Shown: positions 30,006 to 44,124, numbered from the stretch's first letter. The stretch is DNA of 64,000 nucleotides from Acidipropionibacterium sp. (GCA_022647765.1 JALCLH010000001.1:397152-461151); one strand, 5' to 3'. The notes: generated by a model not told the origin, from the sequence alone. Translations and numbers: made by a program.

Positions 30006-30634
30006 TCATCGCCGAGGACCAGGTGCTGCTGCGCGACGGGATGGCGCGGCTGCTGGAGAGCGCCGGGCACCGGGTGGTGGCACAGGTCGGAGACGGCCCC
30101 TCGCTGGTCGCCGAGGCTGATCGGCATCGTCCCGGGATGGTGCTGGCCGATATCCGGATGCCTCCCTCCTACACCGACGAGGGGGTACGCGCGGTCCGCC
30201 TGCTGCGCCGGCGGCGGCCCGAGCTCGCGGTGATGATGCTCTCCCAGGTGGTGGAGCTCTCCCTGGTCGAAGAGGTGAGACGCCGTTCCCTGCGCCGGTT
30301 CGGCTACCTGCTGAAGGATCGGGTGCTGGACACCGCCGCATTCCTCGAGCAGCTGGAGACGGTCGCCGCCGGCGGCACCGTCATCGATCAGTCGGCGGTC
30401 GACCGGTACCTGGGCCGCGGCGACGGGCGACGCGCCCGGCTCACCGCGCGGGAGCGGGAGGTCCTCCGCCTGGTGGCGGCTGGCCGCAGCAATGCCGGCA
30501 TCGCGTCGGTCCTGGTGATCTCGCGGCGCACGGTCGACGCCCATCTGCGGTCCATCTTCGCCAAGCTGGGCATCGAGGCCGACGCCGACGACAACCAGCG
30601 GGTGCTGGCCGCCCTCGACTGGCTCAGCGGCTGA
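29996..30634 (+). CDS. LuxR/NarL family response regulator
   Basis: RIVIAEDQVLLRDGMARLLE receiver; LTAREREVLRLVAAGRSNAGIASVLVISRRTVDAHLRSIFAKLGI. Confidence 0.92.
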   Translation: MRIVIAEDQVLLRDGMARLLESAGHRVVAQVGDGPSLVAEADRHRPGMVLADIRMPPSYTDEGVRAVRLLRRRRPELAVMMLSQVVELSLVEEVRRRSLRRFGYLLKDRVLDTAAFLEQLETVAAGGTVIDQSAVDRYLGRGDGRRARLTAREREVLRLVAAGRSNAGIASVLVISRRTVDAHLRSIFAKLGIEADADDNQRVLAALDWLSG

Positions 30635-30704
30635 GCTGCCGTGCCGTCTGCGGCGCAGCCGTCTGTAGTCTTGGGACCGAATTGTCAGCACGGAAGGGCG
30701 AAGC

Positions 30705-32283
<1,579 letters not shown>

Positions 32284-32410
32284 GCGCTCCGCGGGCCCGG
32301 CCTGTCAGCCCTTCGCGAAGACGACCGAAGCGATCCGGGCCGAGAGATTACGGTACAGACGCCGGCTTCTCGCCCGGCTGTGTCCCATTCACCTGATCCG
32401 GAGGTCATCC

Positions 32411-34147
32411 ATGAACGTCGCCGAGCAACTCGTCGAGCAACTCGTGAAAGCCGGTGTGCGGCGCATCTACGGGATCGTGGGTGACTCCCTCAACCCGATC
32501 GTCGACGCGGTGCGCAAGTCGGGCGGCTCGGCGAAGGGCGGCATCGACTGGGTGCACGTGCGTCACGAGGAGGCAGCGGCCTTCGCGGCCTCCGCCGAGG
32601 CCCAGCTGACCGGCGAGCTCGCGGTGTGCGCCGGCTCCTGCGGCCCGGGCAACCTGCACCTCATCAACGGGCTCTACGACGCTTACCGGTCCCAGGCTCC
32701 GGTGCTGGCGATCGCCTCCCACATCCCGAGCGTCCAGATCGGCTCCAACTACTTCCAGGAGACCCATCCCGACCGCCTCTTCGACGACTGTTCCGACTAC
32801 TGCGAGCTGGTCTCCAGCCCGGAGCAGGCTCCGCGAGTGATGAACTCGGCGATCCGCCACGCGGTCGCCCTGCAGAGCGTGGCGGTGGTCACCCTGCCCG
32901 GAGACGTCACCGATCAGAAGGCCGTCGCCCCCACCCCGGTCTACGTCCCTAGCCGCCGGCCCATCCTGGAGCCCAACCCCGAGGACCTCAAGCAGCTGGC
33001 CACCCTGCTCAACGACTCGCGCAAGGTCGCCATCTTCGCCGGCGCCGGCGTCGAGGGCGCGCACGACGAGGTGCTGGCGCTGGCGGACAAGCTCAAGGCC
33101 CCGATCGGCCACAGCCTGCGCGGCAAGGACTTCATCCAGTACGACAACCCCTTCGACGTCGGCATGACCGGTCTGCTGGGCTACGGCGCCGCCGCCGAGG
33201 GCATGAACGACGCCGACGTGCTGATCCTGCTGGGCACCGACTTCCCGTACAACCAGTTCCTGCCCGACACGCTGACCGTCCAGGTCGACAGCCGGGCAGA
33301 GAAGCTCGGCCGGCGCACCGACGTCTCCTTCCCGGTGCAGGCCGACATCAAGGCCCTGGTCACGGCGCTGACCCCGCTGGTCAAGCAGCACGACGACAAG
33401 TTCCTCAAGTCCACCGTCAAGCGCCACGCCAAGATCATGAAGGCGCCGGTCGGCTCGTACACCCGCAATGTCGAGCACATGAAGCCGATCCACCCCGAGT
33501 TCGTCGCCCACATCCTCAACGAGGTGGCCGACAAGGATGCGATCTTCACCGCCGACACCGGTATGTGCAATGTCTGGACCGCCCGCTACATCGACCCGCT
33601 GGGCACCCGCCGGCTGATCGGCTCCTTCCTGCACGGCTCGATGGCCGACGCGCTGCCGATGGCCCTGGGCGCCCAGGCCTCCCACCCGGACCGCCAGGTC
33701 ATCTCGGTCTCCGGCGACGGCGGCCTGTCGATGCTGCTCGGCGAGCTGGTCACCGCCCGGATGCACAACCTTCCGGTCAAGGTGCTGGTGTTCAACAACT
33801 CCACCCTCGGCATGGTGAAGCTGGAGCAGCTGGTCAACGGCCTGCCCGACTTCGGCACCGACGTCCACGACGTCAACTACGCCGGGGTGGCCTCCGCGAT
33901 GGGCTTCCACGCCGAGCGGGTCGACGATCCCAAGGAGATCCGCCGGGCGCTCACCGAGGCCCTGGCCGCCGACGGCCCGGCCCTGGTCGAGGTGCTCACC
34001 GATCCCAACGCGCTCTCCCTGCCCCCCGAGATCAAGGGCGAGATGCTCATCGGGTTCGCCACCGCGATGAGCAAGGTGGTGCTCAACCGGGGCGCCGGCG
34101 AGGTCATCTCGATGGCCACCTCGAATATGCGCAACATCCCCAGGTGA
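32411..34147 (+). CDS. poxB: ThDP-dependent pyruvate dehydrogenase (quinone)/pyruvate oxidase
   Basis: Full-length 578 aa; ELAVCAGSCGPGNLHLINGLYDA, VSGDGGLSMLLGELVTA, FNNSTLGMVKLEQ. Confidence 0.92.
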   Translation: MNVAEQLVEQLVKAGVRRIYGIVGDSLNPIVDAVRKSGGSAKGGIDWVHVRHEEAAAFAASAEAQLTGELAVCAGSCGPGNLHLINGLYDAYRSQAPVLAIASHIPSVQIGSNYFQETHPDRLFDDCSDYCELVSSPEQAPRVMNSAIRHAVALQSVAVVTLPGDVTDQKAVAPTPVYVPSRRPILEPNPEDLKQLATLLNDSRKVAIFAGAGVEGAHDEVLALADKLKAPIGHSLRGKDFIQYDNPFDVGMTGLLGYGAAAEGMNDADVLILLGTDFPYNQFLPDTLTVQVDSRAEKLGRRTDVSFPVQADIKALVTALTPLVKQHDDKFLKSTVKRHAKIMKAPVGSYTRNVEHMKPIHPEFVAHILNEVADKDAIFTADTGMCNVWTARYIDPLGTRRLIGSFLHGSMADALPMALGAQASHPDRQVISVSGDGGLSMLLGELVTARMHNLPVKVLVFNNSTLGMVKLEQLVNGLPDFGTDVHDVNYAGVASAMGFHAERVDDPKEIRRALTEALAADGPALVEVLTDPNALSLPPEIKGEMLIGFATAMSKVVLNRGAGEVISMATSNMRNIPR

Positions 34148-34199
34148 TCCTTCCCGGCTGACCGCTGCTAGATGATCGGGCGGGACGGCCCGGCGTCGG

Positions 34200-34787
34200 C
34201 TACTCGGCGATCCAGGTGTGCAGCCGGATCTCCTTGATCCGCACCGAGCCGTCCGGGGTGCCGGTCTGGCGGTGGGCCCCGTCCGGGGCCCACCCGGCCC
34301 CGGTCAGGAAGGCGCGGGCCCGGTCATCGGTGGAGCGCAGCCAGCAGGTGGCCCGGCTGAACCGGTCGGCGCGCAGAGTGTCGACGACCGCGTTGAGAAG
34401 CCGCGAGCCGTGCCCCTCGCCGCGGTGATCGGGGTCGACCAGGAGCTCGGCGACCAGCGCGTCGGTGGGCTCGGCGTCCGGATCCTCGCTGGGGCCGATC
34501 GCCGCGAAGCCGCGCAGCTGCCGGCCCTGCCGGCTCCTCCCGGTGGACTCCGCCGGCGGTTCCAGGGCCACCAGGACCCTCAGCTCGGCCAGCGGGGGAG
34601 TGGCGATCGCCCGCCACCAGGACTCGGTCATCTGCTCGCCGCTCACCGAGCCCAGCACACCGGCCAGGTCCGGATCCGCCTGCCAGACGCGGCGCTGCAG
34701 TCCGGCGATCGCGGCCGCCTCGGCGGGCATCGCGAGACGGACCGAAGCGGTTCCCCCGGCGCTGGGGGAGATGGTGGGGCCGGACAT
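34200..34787 (-). CDS. GNAT family N-acetyltransferase
   Basis: ALVAELLVDPDHRGEGHGSRLLNAVVDTLRAD acetyl-CoA binding motif. Confidence 0.85.
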   Translation of the reverse strand: MSGPTISPSAGGTASVRLAMPAEAAAIAGLQRRVWQADPDLAGVLGSVSGEQMTESWWRAIATPPLAELRVLVALEPPAESTGRSRQGRQLRGFAAIGPSEDPDAEPTDALVAELLVDPDHRGEGHGSRLLNAVVDTLRADRFSRATCWLRSTDDRARAFLTGAGWAPDGAHRQTGTPDGSVRIKEIRLHTWIAE

Positions 34788-34896
34788 GCCCACCAGCCTA
34801 CGGGGAGGGCCCGCACGGCGCCCCGCAGGTTCGCCCCGATTCATCGCGAAGAGGAGCGCCCTGCATCGACGGCCTCCAGCGGATAGGCTGAGGCTT

Positions 34897-36586
<1,690 letters not shown>

Positions 36587-36742
36587 GGCCGTGCGTCGGG
36601 CCGGTCCTCCCGATTTGAGGGCGACGGGCTCGACCGTGTAGTCTGAGCAAGTTCCTGTGTGGAACCCATCTTGCGGAATCAGTCCCGCGAATTAACGAGT
36701 GTGTCGACGCGCCGCGCCGACTGTTGAACAGGAGAACTTCCA

Positions 36743-36928
36743 GTGGCTGCTGTCTGTGACATCTGCGCCAAGCGCCCCAGTTTCGGACATAACGTCCCCT
36801 GGTCGAAGAAGAAGACCTCCAGGCGGTGGAATCCGAACATCCAGCGCGTCCGTGTCGTGGAGAACGGCACCCACAAGCGGATGAACGTCTGCACGTCCTG
36901 CCTCAAGGCCGGGCGCGTCTCTCGCTGA
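36743..36928 (+). CDS. rpmB: 50S ribosomal protein L28 (four-Cys form)
   Basis: MAAVCDICAKRPSFGHNVPWSKKKTSRRWNPNIQRVRV...CTSCLKAGRVSR. Confidence 0.97.
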   Translation: MAAVCDICAKRPSFGHNVPWSKKKTSRRWNPNIQRVRVVENGTHKRMNVCTSCLKAGRVSR

Positions 36929-36961
36929 CCCTTTGAGCGGGCCCGTCCCGCGCACCATCGA

Positions 36962-36989
36962 GGCCGATCCTCCTGCCGGAGGGTCGGCC
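36962..36989 (+). terminator. Terminator-like hairpin after rpmB
   Basis: ggccgatcctcc-tgcc-ggagggtcggcc followed by cctttg. Confidence 0.65.
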
Positions 36990-37037
36990 CCTTTGCGCTG
37001 TACGAAGTTGTCGGCGTCCTCCGGTAATCTCGCAGAC

Positions 37038-39273
37038 GTGGATGACGTCGTCTCGCCGTGGTTGACCAAGGCCCAGGAGGAGCTGCACCGCCCGCTGGCC
37101 GAGGTGCTCGGCACCAGGACCGCGAAGGCCTTCGCCGGGCTGAACATCTCGACCGTCGGGGAGCTGCTGTCCCATGTGCCCAGGCGGTATCTCACCGGCA
37201 CCGAGACCACCGACCTGTCCCAGCTCATCCCCGGCTCCGAGGTCGCCCTGGTGGCCGACGTGGCCGATGTCGAGTCGTACGAGATCAAGGGTCCCGGGCA
37301 TCGCCAGCGCCTCGAGGTCACCCTCACCGACGGCATGGCGCGTCTTCCGGTCACCTTCTTCGGCAAGGACTGGCTGGTGAGGTACTGGCGCAAGCAGTTC
37401 ATGGAGAGCACCCACGGCATCTTCGTGGGCAAGATCGGCTCCTTCCGGGACCGCCCGCAGATGACCCACCCCGACTTCGTGATGTTCGACCGCGACGGCC
37501 GGATCGTCGGCAAGGCCGACAAGAAGACGATGGCCACCCAGGTGATGCGGCACGGCCTGGTCGGGCTGTACCCGGCCACCGCGAAGCTGCCCACCTGGAC
37601 CATCGCCGAATGCGCCACCCTGGTGCTGGCCCAGGTCGGCGAGCAGCGCGACACCCTGCCCGACTGGCTGCGCGAGCAGGCCGGCCTGCCCCGGATCTGG
37701 GACGCCTTCGAGGATGTGCACCACCCCCGCACCCTGGCCGAGGCCGACCGGGCCGGCGAGCGGCTGATCTGGGAGGAGGCGATCGCCACCCAGGTCACGA
37801 TGGCCGCCAGACGCCGCCGGGCGGCATCCCGGAAGGCCCCGGCCTGCCCGGCCCGCTCCGATGGGATTCTCGCCGCCTTCGACGCGCAGATCCCGTTCAC
37901 CCTCACCGACGGGCAGCGGGAGATCGGCCGCACGATCAGCGCCGAACTCGCCGGCAGCACCCCGATGCAGCGGCTGCTGCAGGGCGAGGTGGGCTCGGGC
38001 AAGACCCTGGTCGCGCTGCGGGCGATGCTCCAGGTGATCGACGCCGGCCACCAGGCCGTGCTGCTGGCCCCCACCGAGGTGCTCGCCCAGCAGCACCACG
38101 ACACCATCACCGGGCTGCTCGGAGATCTCGGCGCCGGGCACCAGCTCGGCGCCCCCGACAATGCCACCGGAGTCGCCCTGCTCACCGGCTCGATGGGGGC
38201 CGCCGCGCGCCGACAGGCCACCGGCCAGATCGCCGACGGCTCGGCCGGGATCGTCATCGGCACCCACGCCCTGCTCACCGGCAAGGTCGACTTCGCCGAT
38301 CTCGGCCTGGTGGTCGTCGACGAGCAGCACCGCTTCGGCGTCGAGCAGCGCGGGGTGCTCACCTCCTCGCCGGATCGGCATCCGCACGAGCTGGTGCTCA
38401 CCGCCACCCCGATCCCGCGATCGGTGGCGATGACGGTCTTCGGGGATCTGGAGGTCTCCAGCCTGCGCGAGCTGCCGGCCGGGAGGGCCGATGTCCAGAC
38501 CACCGTGGTCGACGTGGTGAGCCATCAGAGGTGGCTGACCAGGGCCTGGCAGCGCGCCCGCGAGGAGGCGGAGCAGGGCCACCGGGTATTCGTCGTCTGC
38601 CCCCGGATCGACGCCCACGAACCCGATCCCGAGGCCAAGGACGCCGAGGAGCCCGGACCCCGGCGTCCACCCTCCAGCACCGTCGAGGAGCTCGCCCCGA
38701 TGCTGTCCGCCGGGCCGCTGCAGGGGATACCGCTGGAGACCCTGCACTCGCGGATGGACGCCGACGCCAAGCGCGCGGTGATGGAGCGGTTCGCCTCCGG
38801 CGACACCCGGGTGCTGGTCTCCACCACGGTGATCGAGGTCGGCGTCGACATCCCCAGCGCCACCATGATGGTCATCATGGACGCCGACCGGTTCGGGGTC
38901 TCCCAGCTCCACCAGCTGCGCGGGCCGGATCGGCCGGGGCGAGCTCCCCGGACTGTGCCTGCTGGTCACCGCCGCCGAGCCCGGCACCACCACCCGGGCC
39001 AGGATCGACGCGGTGGCGCGGACCCGCGACGGGTTCGAGCTGGCCGAACTGGATCTGGCCCAGCGCCACGAGGGCAATGTCCTCGGCTCCTCCCAGGCCG
39101 GCCTGCACAGCCCGCTGCGGCTGCTCAAGGTGCTCGACCACGGCGAGATCATCACCGCGGCCCGCGACCTCGCGGAGAGCTGGATCCAGCAGGACCCGGA
39201 GGATCCCCGGCTGCTCGACATGGTCTCCGCCACCGAGCGGCTCGCCGAGGGCGACCTGATGGAGCAGGGCTAG
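37038..39273 (+). CDS. recG: ATP-dependent DNA helicase RecG (apparent +1 frameshift near 38923)
   Basis: LLQGEVGSGKTLVALRAML, DEQHRFGVEQR, LTATPIPRS; final segment GELPGLCLLVTAAEPGTTTRARIDAVARTRDGFELAELDLAQR in the next frame. Confidence 0.95.
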
Positions 39274-39303
39274 CGAAGCCCCCGGCCGGCTCTCAACCGG
39301 TTC

Positions 39304-39723
39304 TCAGGCGGTCGGTTCGGGACCGAAGGCGAAGGTGCGTCCGGTGATCGTCCCGGGCTGCACCCGCACCCAGGTCTTCTTGACCGTGGGCACCCAGGGG
39401 CGCAGCGGCATCTTCTCGCACAGCGCAAGTTCGTCGGGATCGGTGATCACCTGGGCGGTGCCGCGCAGCAGCACGCTCCAGCCGCCGTCCTCCGACCAGC
39501 CGTCGGCCTCGAAGGCGACCGTGCTGTTGCGCACCATCTCCTCGAGCTTGGTGCCCGCCGCGGTGCGGAAGACGACGGACGGTCCATCCACCACGAAGTT
39601 CACCGGGAAGATCTGCGGCTGGTCGTCGACGCTGGTGGCCAGTCGGCCCACCTCGGCGGTGTCGAGGTAACCCCAGCAGGTGTCCTCCTCGACAGCGGTC
39701 ATCGGGCTGTCCTCACTGTTCAT
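39304..39723 (-). CDS. Pyridoxamine 5'-phosphate oxidase-like (flavin split-barrel) protein
   Basis: EEDTCWGYLDTAEVGRLATSVDDQPQIFPVNFVVDGPSVVFRTAAGTKL. Confidence 0.88.
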   Translation of the reverse strand: MNSEDSPMTAVEEDTCWGYLDTAEVGRLATSVDDQPQIFPVNFVVDGPSVVFRTAAGTKLEEMVRNSTVAFEADGWSEDGGWSVLLRGTAQVITDPDELALCEKMPLRPWVPTVKKTWVRVQPGTITGRTFAFGPEPTA

Positions 39724-39807
39724 GCGCCATTTGTACCAGCCCGCAGGCCGGGCCGCAGTCGTCTCGCCAAGCTCGGTGCCTGTGCCGCGCCGGGATAATC
39801 TGGTCCG

Positions 39808-40414
39808 GTGAGCAGAATCATCGCCGGACGGGCGGGGGGACGCCGTCTGCGCACCCCGGCGGGGGACGCCACCCGGCCCACCTCGGACCGGGTGCGGGAG
39901 GCCTTCTTCTCCGCCGTCGCCGCCTGGAACGGCACCTCCGACCAGGCCCGTCGAGGCGCAACTGGAGGGCCAGTCGATGCTCGACCTGTTCGCAGGATCG
40001 GGGGCGGTCGGGCTGGAGGCCGCCAGCCGTGGCGCCTCCCGCGTCGTCGCGGTCGAGCAGAATGCCAGGACCGCCGCCCTGATCCGCTCCAACGCCGCCT
40101 CCTGCGGGCTGGCCGGTCCGGTGACCGTGCTGGCCACTGGCGCGGAGCGGTTCCTGGCCGGTGCAGCCGGGCCGGCAGAGGATGGAGCCTTCGACATCAT
40201 CTGGCTCGACCCGCCCTACGCCTGGGACGCCGATGACCTGGACCGGCTGATCGCCGCCGCGGCGTCCACCCTGCTGGCCGCCGACGGGCTGATCGCGGTG
40301 GAGCGCTCGGCCCGCGGCCGCGCCCCGGTCTTCCCGGCCGGGCTGGACAGCTGGGCCAACAGCTACGGTGAGACCGTCGTCCACCTCGCACAACCCACCA
40401 GGGAGCACTCGTGA
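39808..40414 (+). CDS. rsmD: 16S rRNA (guanine(966)-N(2))-methyltransferase RsmD (apparent +1 frameshift near 39945)
   Basis: SRIIAGRAGGRRLRTPAGDATRPTSDRVREAFFS; MLDLFAGSGAVGLEAASRGA; IIWLDPPY. Confidence 0.93.
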
Positions 40415-40884
40415 AGGCCGTCATCTCGGGATCCTTCGACCCCATCACCCGCGGACACGTCGACATCATCACCCGGGCCGCCGCGCTCTTCGACGAGATC
40501 GTGGTCGGCGTGGCGGTGAACTCCGCCAAGAACGGCATCTTCTCGATGGACGAGAGGGTGGCCTTCGTGCGCGACGCCGTGGCCGGCCTGCCGGAGGTGG
40601 AGGTCGCCCCGGTCGACGGGCTGCTGGTCGACTTCTGCACCGCCCAGGGGGCCGGGGCCATCGTCCGCGGCCTGAGATTCGGCGGGGACTTCGACTACGA
40701 GCTGCAGATGGCCCACGTCAACAAGGCCATGAGCGGCATCGAGACGGTGCTGCTGCCGGCCGGGCGCGAGTACGGCACGATCTCTTCGACGATCATCCGG
40801 TCGGCGGCCGGCAACGGCGGGGACATCTCGGCCTTCGTCCCGCCGATGGTGGCGGAGGCGCTGCGCGAGAGGTTCGGAAAGTAG
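40411..40884 (+). CDS. coaD: Pantetheine-phosphate adenylyltransferase
   Basis: MKAVISGSFDPITRGHVDIITRAAALFDEIVVGVAVN. Confidence 0.97.
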   Translation: MKAVISGSFDPITRGHVDIITRAAALFDEIVVGVAVNSAKNGIFSMDERVAFVRDAVAGLPEVEVAPVDGLLVDFCTAQGAGAIVRGLRFGGDFDYELQMAHVNKAMSGIETVLLPAGREYGTISSTIIRSAAGNGGDISAFVPPMVAEALRERFGK

Positions 40885-40973
40885 ACGCCGTCGCACCGGT
40901 TCGGCATGCAGTTTTGACATACAGCGGTCGCGCAGCATTTTGCCGATCGATGACGCCGTTGTAGAGTTGGCAG

Positions 40974-41002
40974 CCGGTCATGACCTCGTCATGATCCACC
41001 GG
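40974..41002 (+). promoter_or_regulatory. Nested inverted repeat in the leader of the DUF177-rpmF-rnc operon
   Basis: ccggt-catgac-ctc-gtcatg-atcc-accgg just upstream of the DUF177 start. Confidence 0.45.
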
Positions 41003-41019
41003 TTGAAGGGAATGCTGCG

Positions 41020-41604
41020 ATGAACACCAGCCATCGCCGCTCCGACGCTCCTCGTGATCTCCTCATCGAGACCCATGATCTGCGCCGTCGTGCGGGCCAG
41101 ATGTTGCAGATGCACCGCAGCGCTCACGCTCCGGCGGATTTCGGCGTGGACATGATCGGCGTTCCCGAGAACTCGGCCGTCGACCTGGACCTGCGTCTGG
41201 AGTCGGTGATCGAAGGAGTTCTCGTGACCGGAACCGCCGAGGTCACACTGACCGGGGAGTGTTCACGGTGCCTGGAACCGATCGAGGAGGAGTCCTCCTT
41301 CGACTTCCAGGAGCTGTACTTCTACTCCGGCCAGGATGCCGAGGAGGATGCCTACCGGGTGAGCGACGAGGAGGAGATCGACCTCGAGCCCGTCCTGCGC
41401 GAGGCGGTGGTGCTGAACCTTCCGTTCACCCCGCTGTGCCGCCGGGACTGCGCCGGGTTGTGCCCCGACTGCGGCGTGAATCTCAACGAGCATCCCGATC
41501 ACGACCACGGGGAGCGGATCGACCCACGTTGGGCGGCGCTGAGGGATCCACGGCTGAAGGATCTCGGCACCGCCTCCGCGGAGTCCGGTCCGGACCGGTC
41601 CTAG
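41020..41604 (+). CDS. DUF177 (YceD-like) domain protein
   Basis: [47 protein letters not shown]; upstream of rpmF. Confidence 0.9.
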   Translation: MNTSHRRSDAPRDLLIETHDLRRRAGQMLQMHRSAHAPADFGVDMIGVPENSAVDLDLRLESVIEGVLVTGTAEVTLTGECSRCLEPIEEESSFDFQELYFYSGQDAEEDAYRVSDEEEIDLEPVLREAVVLNLPFTPLCRRDCAGLCPDCGVNLNEHPDHDHGERIDPRWAALRDPRLKDLGTASAESGPDRS

Positions 41605-41671
41605 GAACGTACGGCACACACATGAACCGCGGAGTCGCCGGTCGGCGGCACCGCACAACGAGGAGAAGATC

Positions 41672-41863
41672 GTGGCTGTCCCGAAGCGGAAGATGTCCCG
41701 CAGCAACACCCGGAGCCGTCGTTCGCAGTGGAAGGCGGCCACTGTGACGCTGGTGGACTGCGCCAACCCGGCCTGCCAGCAGAAGCACCTGCCGCACACC
41801 GCGTGCCCGTCCTGCGGTCAGTACGGCGCCCGCGGCGACCAGCGTCAGGTCACCGAGGCCTGA
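41672..41863 (+). CDS. rpmF: 50S ribosomal protein L32
   Basis: [44 protein letters not shown]. Confidence 0.97.
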   Translation: MAVPKRKMSRSNTRSRRSQWKAATVTLVDCANPACQQKHLPHTACPSCGQYGARGDQRQVTEA

Positions 41864-42633
41864 TGAGCGACTGCTCCGAACCGGAGCAGAGCGTGGCGGC
41901 GCACCAGGGGGATCCCGCATCCGATGCGGGCTGGCCCTTCCTGGCACTGCTCGAGGAGCTGGGAATCGCTATCGATCCTCAGCTCCTTCGTCTTGCCCTC
42001 ACACATCGCTCCTACGCCTTCGAGAACGGCGGCATCCCGACCAACGAGAGGTTGGAGTTCCTCGGTGATGCGGTGCTGGAGGTCGGCGTCACCGAGTACC
42101 TGTACAAGTCCTTCCCGGCCTTCGCGGAGGGGCGGATGGCCAAGCTGCGCGCCGCGGTGGTGAGCACCGTCTCCCTGGGAGAGGTGGCGCGCAGTCTGGA
42201 GATCGGTCCGCGGGTGCTGCTGGGCCGGGGCGAGGAGCTCACCGGCGGGCACAACAAGACCCATCTGCTGGCCGACACCACCGAGGCCCTGCTGGGTGCG
42301 GTGACCCTGTCGGCCGGTCTGGCCGAGGGGGTGCGGTTGGTTCATCACCTCTTCGACCCCAGGATCGACGAGGCGGTGCGCTCCGGGGCCGGCACCGACT
42401 GGAAGACCGCGCTGCAGGAGATGTGCGCCCAGCTGCACATCGCGGCCCCCGAGTACCGGATCACCGGCTCGGGGCCCGATCACGACCGCCGATACCTGGC
42501 CCGAGCCGTCGTCGACGGCCGGGAGCGGGACGGCTACGTCGGCCACAACAAGAAGGAGGCCGAGCTGGGCGCCGCCCGGCTGGCCATCGACGATCTGGTG
42601 GCGGACCACCACATCTCGGTACCGGATGCCTGA
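41863..42633 (+). CDS. rnc: Ribonuclease III
   Basis: ALTHRSYAFENGGIPTNERLEFLGDAVLEVGVTEYLY; dsRBD at C-terminus. Confidence 0.96.
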   Translation: MSDCSEPEQSVAAHQGDPASDAGWPFLALLEELGIAIDPQLLRLALTHRSYAFENGGIPTNERLEFLGDAVLEVGVTEYLYKSFPAFAEGRMAKLRAAVVSTVSLGEVARSLEIGPRVLLGRGEELTGGHNKTHLLADTTEALLGAVTLSAGLAEGVRLVHHLFDPRIDEAVRSGAGTDWKTALQEMCAQLHIAAPEYRITGSGPDHDRRYLARAVVDGRERDGYVGHNKKEAELGAARLAIDDLVADHHISVPDA

Positions 42634-43537
42634 GCTGCCCGAGGTCGAGACGATCAGGGCGGGTCTGGCGGCCCGGATCGCCGGCCGGAGGGTCGACGGC
42701 GTCACCGTCCTCGACCAGCGCTCGGTGAGGAATCAGCTCGGGGGAGTCGCGGCATTTCGCGGCGGCCTGCTCGGTCGCACCCTGATGGCCCCGCGCCGGC
42801 GCGGCAAGTACCTGTGGTTTCCGCTGAAGGCGCCGGGAGAAGCCGCGCCCACCGATGCGCTGCTGTGCCACCTGGGGATGAGCGGGCAGTTCCGGGTGGA
42901 TGACGCCGGGGCGCCGCCGCAGCGCCACCTCCGCATTGCTATCGAGCTGAGTGGTGTCGAGCTGGACGACGCCGAGCAGCTGCGGTTCGTCGACCAGCGG
43001 CTGTTCGGCGGCCTGCGGATCAGCTCCGGCGGGGCCGGGCTGCCGGCCGAGATCGCCCACATCGGGCTGGACCCCTTCGACCCCGGCTTCGATCCGGCGG
43101 TGGCCGCCGCCCGCCTTCGAGCCCGCCGGACCAGCCTGAAACGGGCCCTGCTCGACCAGACCCTGGTCTCGGGGATCGGCAACATCTACGCCGATGAGAC
43201 CCTGTGGCGGGCCCGCCGCCACCCGGAGACGCCGACCGCCCGGTTGCGCCCGTCCGAGGCCGCCGGGCTGTACCTCACCGCACGCCAGGTGATGGCCGAG
43301 GCCCTGCAGGCCGGCGGCACCTCCTTCGACGCGCTCTACGTGCGGGTCAACGGACAGTCGGGATACTTCGACCGGCGTCTCAACGTCTACGGGCGAGCCG
43401 GCAAGCCGTGCCCGCGATGCGGCGCCCCGATCATCCGGATGTCCTTCATGAATCGCTCCTCGCACCTGTGCCCGCGCTGTCAGCGATGGCCCAGAGGAGT
43501 GCCCAGGCCCCCGGTGCCGGTAGGATCGCAGAAATGA
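42626..43537 (+). CDS. mutM: DNA-formamidopyrimidine glycosylase
   Basis: MPELPEVETIRAGLAARI; C-terminal zinc finger NVYGRAGKPCPRCGAPIIRM...CPRCQ. Confidence 0.95.
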   Translation: MPELPEVETIRAGLAARIAGRRVDGVTVLDQRSVRNQLGGVAAFRGGLLGRTLMAPRRRGKYLWFPLKAPGEAAPTDALLCHLGMSGQFRVDDAGAPPQRHLRIAIELSGVELDDAEQLRFVDQRLFGGLRISSGGAGLPAEIAHIGLDPFDPGFDPAVAAARLRARRTSLKRALLDQTLVSGIGNIYADETLWRARRHPETPTARLRPSEAAGLYLTARQVMAEALQAGGTSFDALYVRVNGQSGYFDRRLNVYGRAGKPCPRCGAPIIRMSFMNRSSHLCPRCQRWPRGVPRPPVPVGSQK

Positions 43538-44124
43538 CCACGAGTAGTTCCCCCACCGGCGGGCACCGCCGCAATCTGGTGGAGTTCGTCAAGTTCGGCA
43601 TGGTCGGGGGATCCGGCGTTCTGGTGAACATGCTGGTCGCCATCGTGATGAACAAGGCCAACGGAGGGCCCGGGAACTCCCAGGAGATCCTGTTCAACCT
43701 GTTCGGAACCCAGTGGAACTTCCGGTTCACCAGCCTGGTGTGGATCGTCGGGTTCGTCGTCTCCAACGTCACCAACTTCCAGCTCAACCGCACCTGGACC
43801 TTCAAGCGCGACCAGCGGCGCAGCTGGTGGGCGGAGTTCTGGCCCTTCTTCTCGGTCGGGGCGATCGCCGCCCTCATCGGCATGTTCATCAAGATCGCGC
43901 TCACCAACCCGGCATCGGTGTTCTACCTCTCCGCCCCCTTCTTCCACGAGATGACCGGCTTCCACTCGCGGGAGTACTGGGCGCAGATCATCACCATCGT
44001 CATCACGATGCCGATCAACTTCATCGTCAACAAGCTGTGGACCTTCCGCAAGGTGCGCCATCACGACGAGCCCTCGGAGCCCGCGACTCCGCTCGGCCCC
44101 CGAGCGAAGGTGAAGAGCTCCTGA
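43534..44124 (+). CDS. GtrA family membrane protein
   Basis: VKFGMVGGSGVLVNMLVAIVMNK; VVSNVTNFQLNRTWTFKRD; NFIVNKLWTFRKV. Confidence 0.88.
   Translation: MTTSSSPTGGHRRNLVEFVKFGMVGGSGVLVNMLVAIVMNKANGGPGNSQEILFNLFGTQWNFRFTSLVWIVGFVVSNVTNFQLNRTWTFKRDQRRSWWAEFWPFFSVGAIAALIGMFIKIALTNPASVFYLSAPFFHEMTGFHSREYWAQIITIVITMPINFIVNKLWTFRKVRHHDEPSEPATPLGPRAKVKSS

Noticed and set aside
36692-39233. 603-aa and 776-aa minus-strand ORFs opposite rpmB/recG
   Set aside because: Shadow ORFs; recG homology on the plus strand is unambiguous.
39285-39306. ccggctctca / ccggttctca repeat at the end of the flavin split-barrel gene
   Set aside because: Only 10 bp with one mismatch; too short in GC-rich DNA to add to the stop-anchored duplication theme with confidence.
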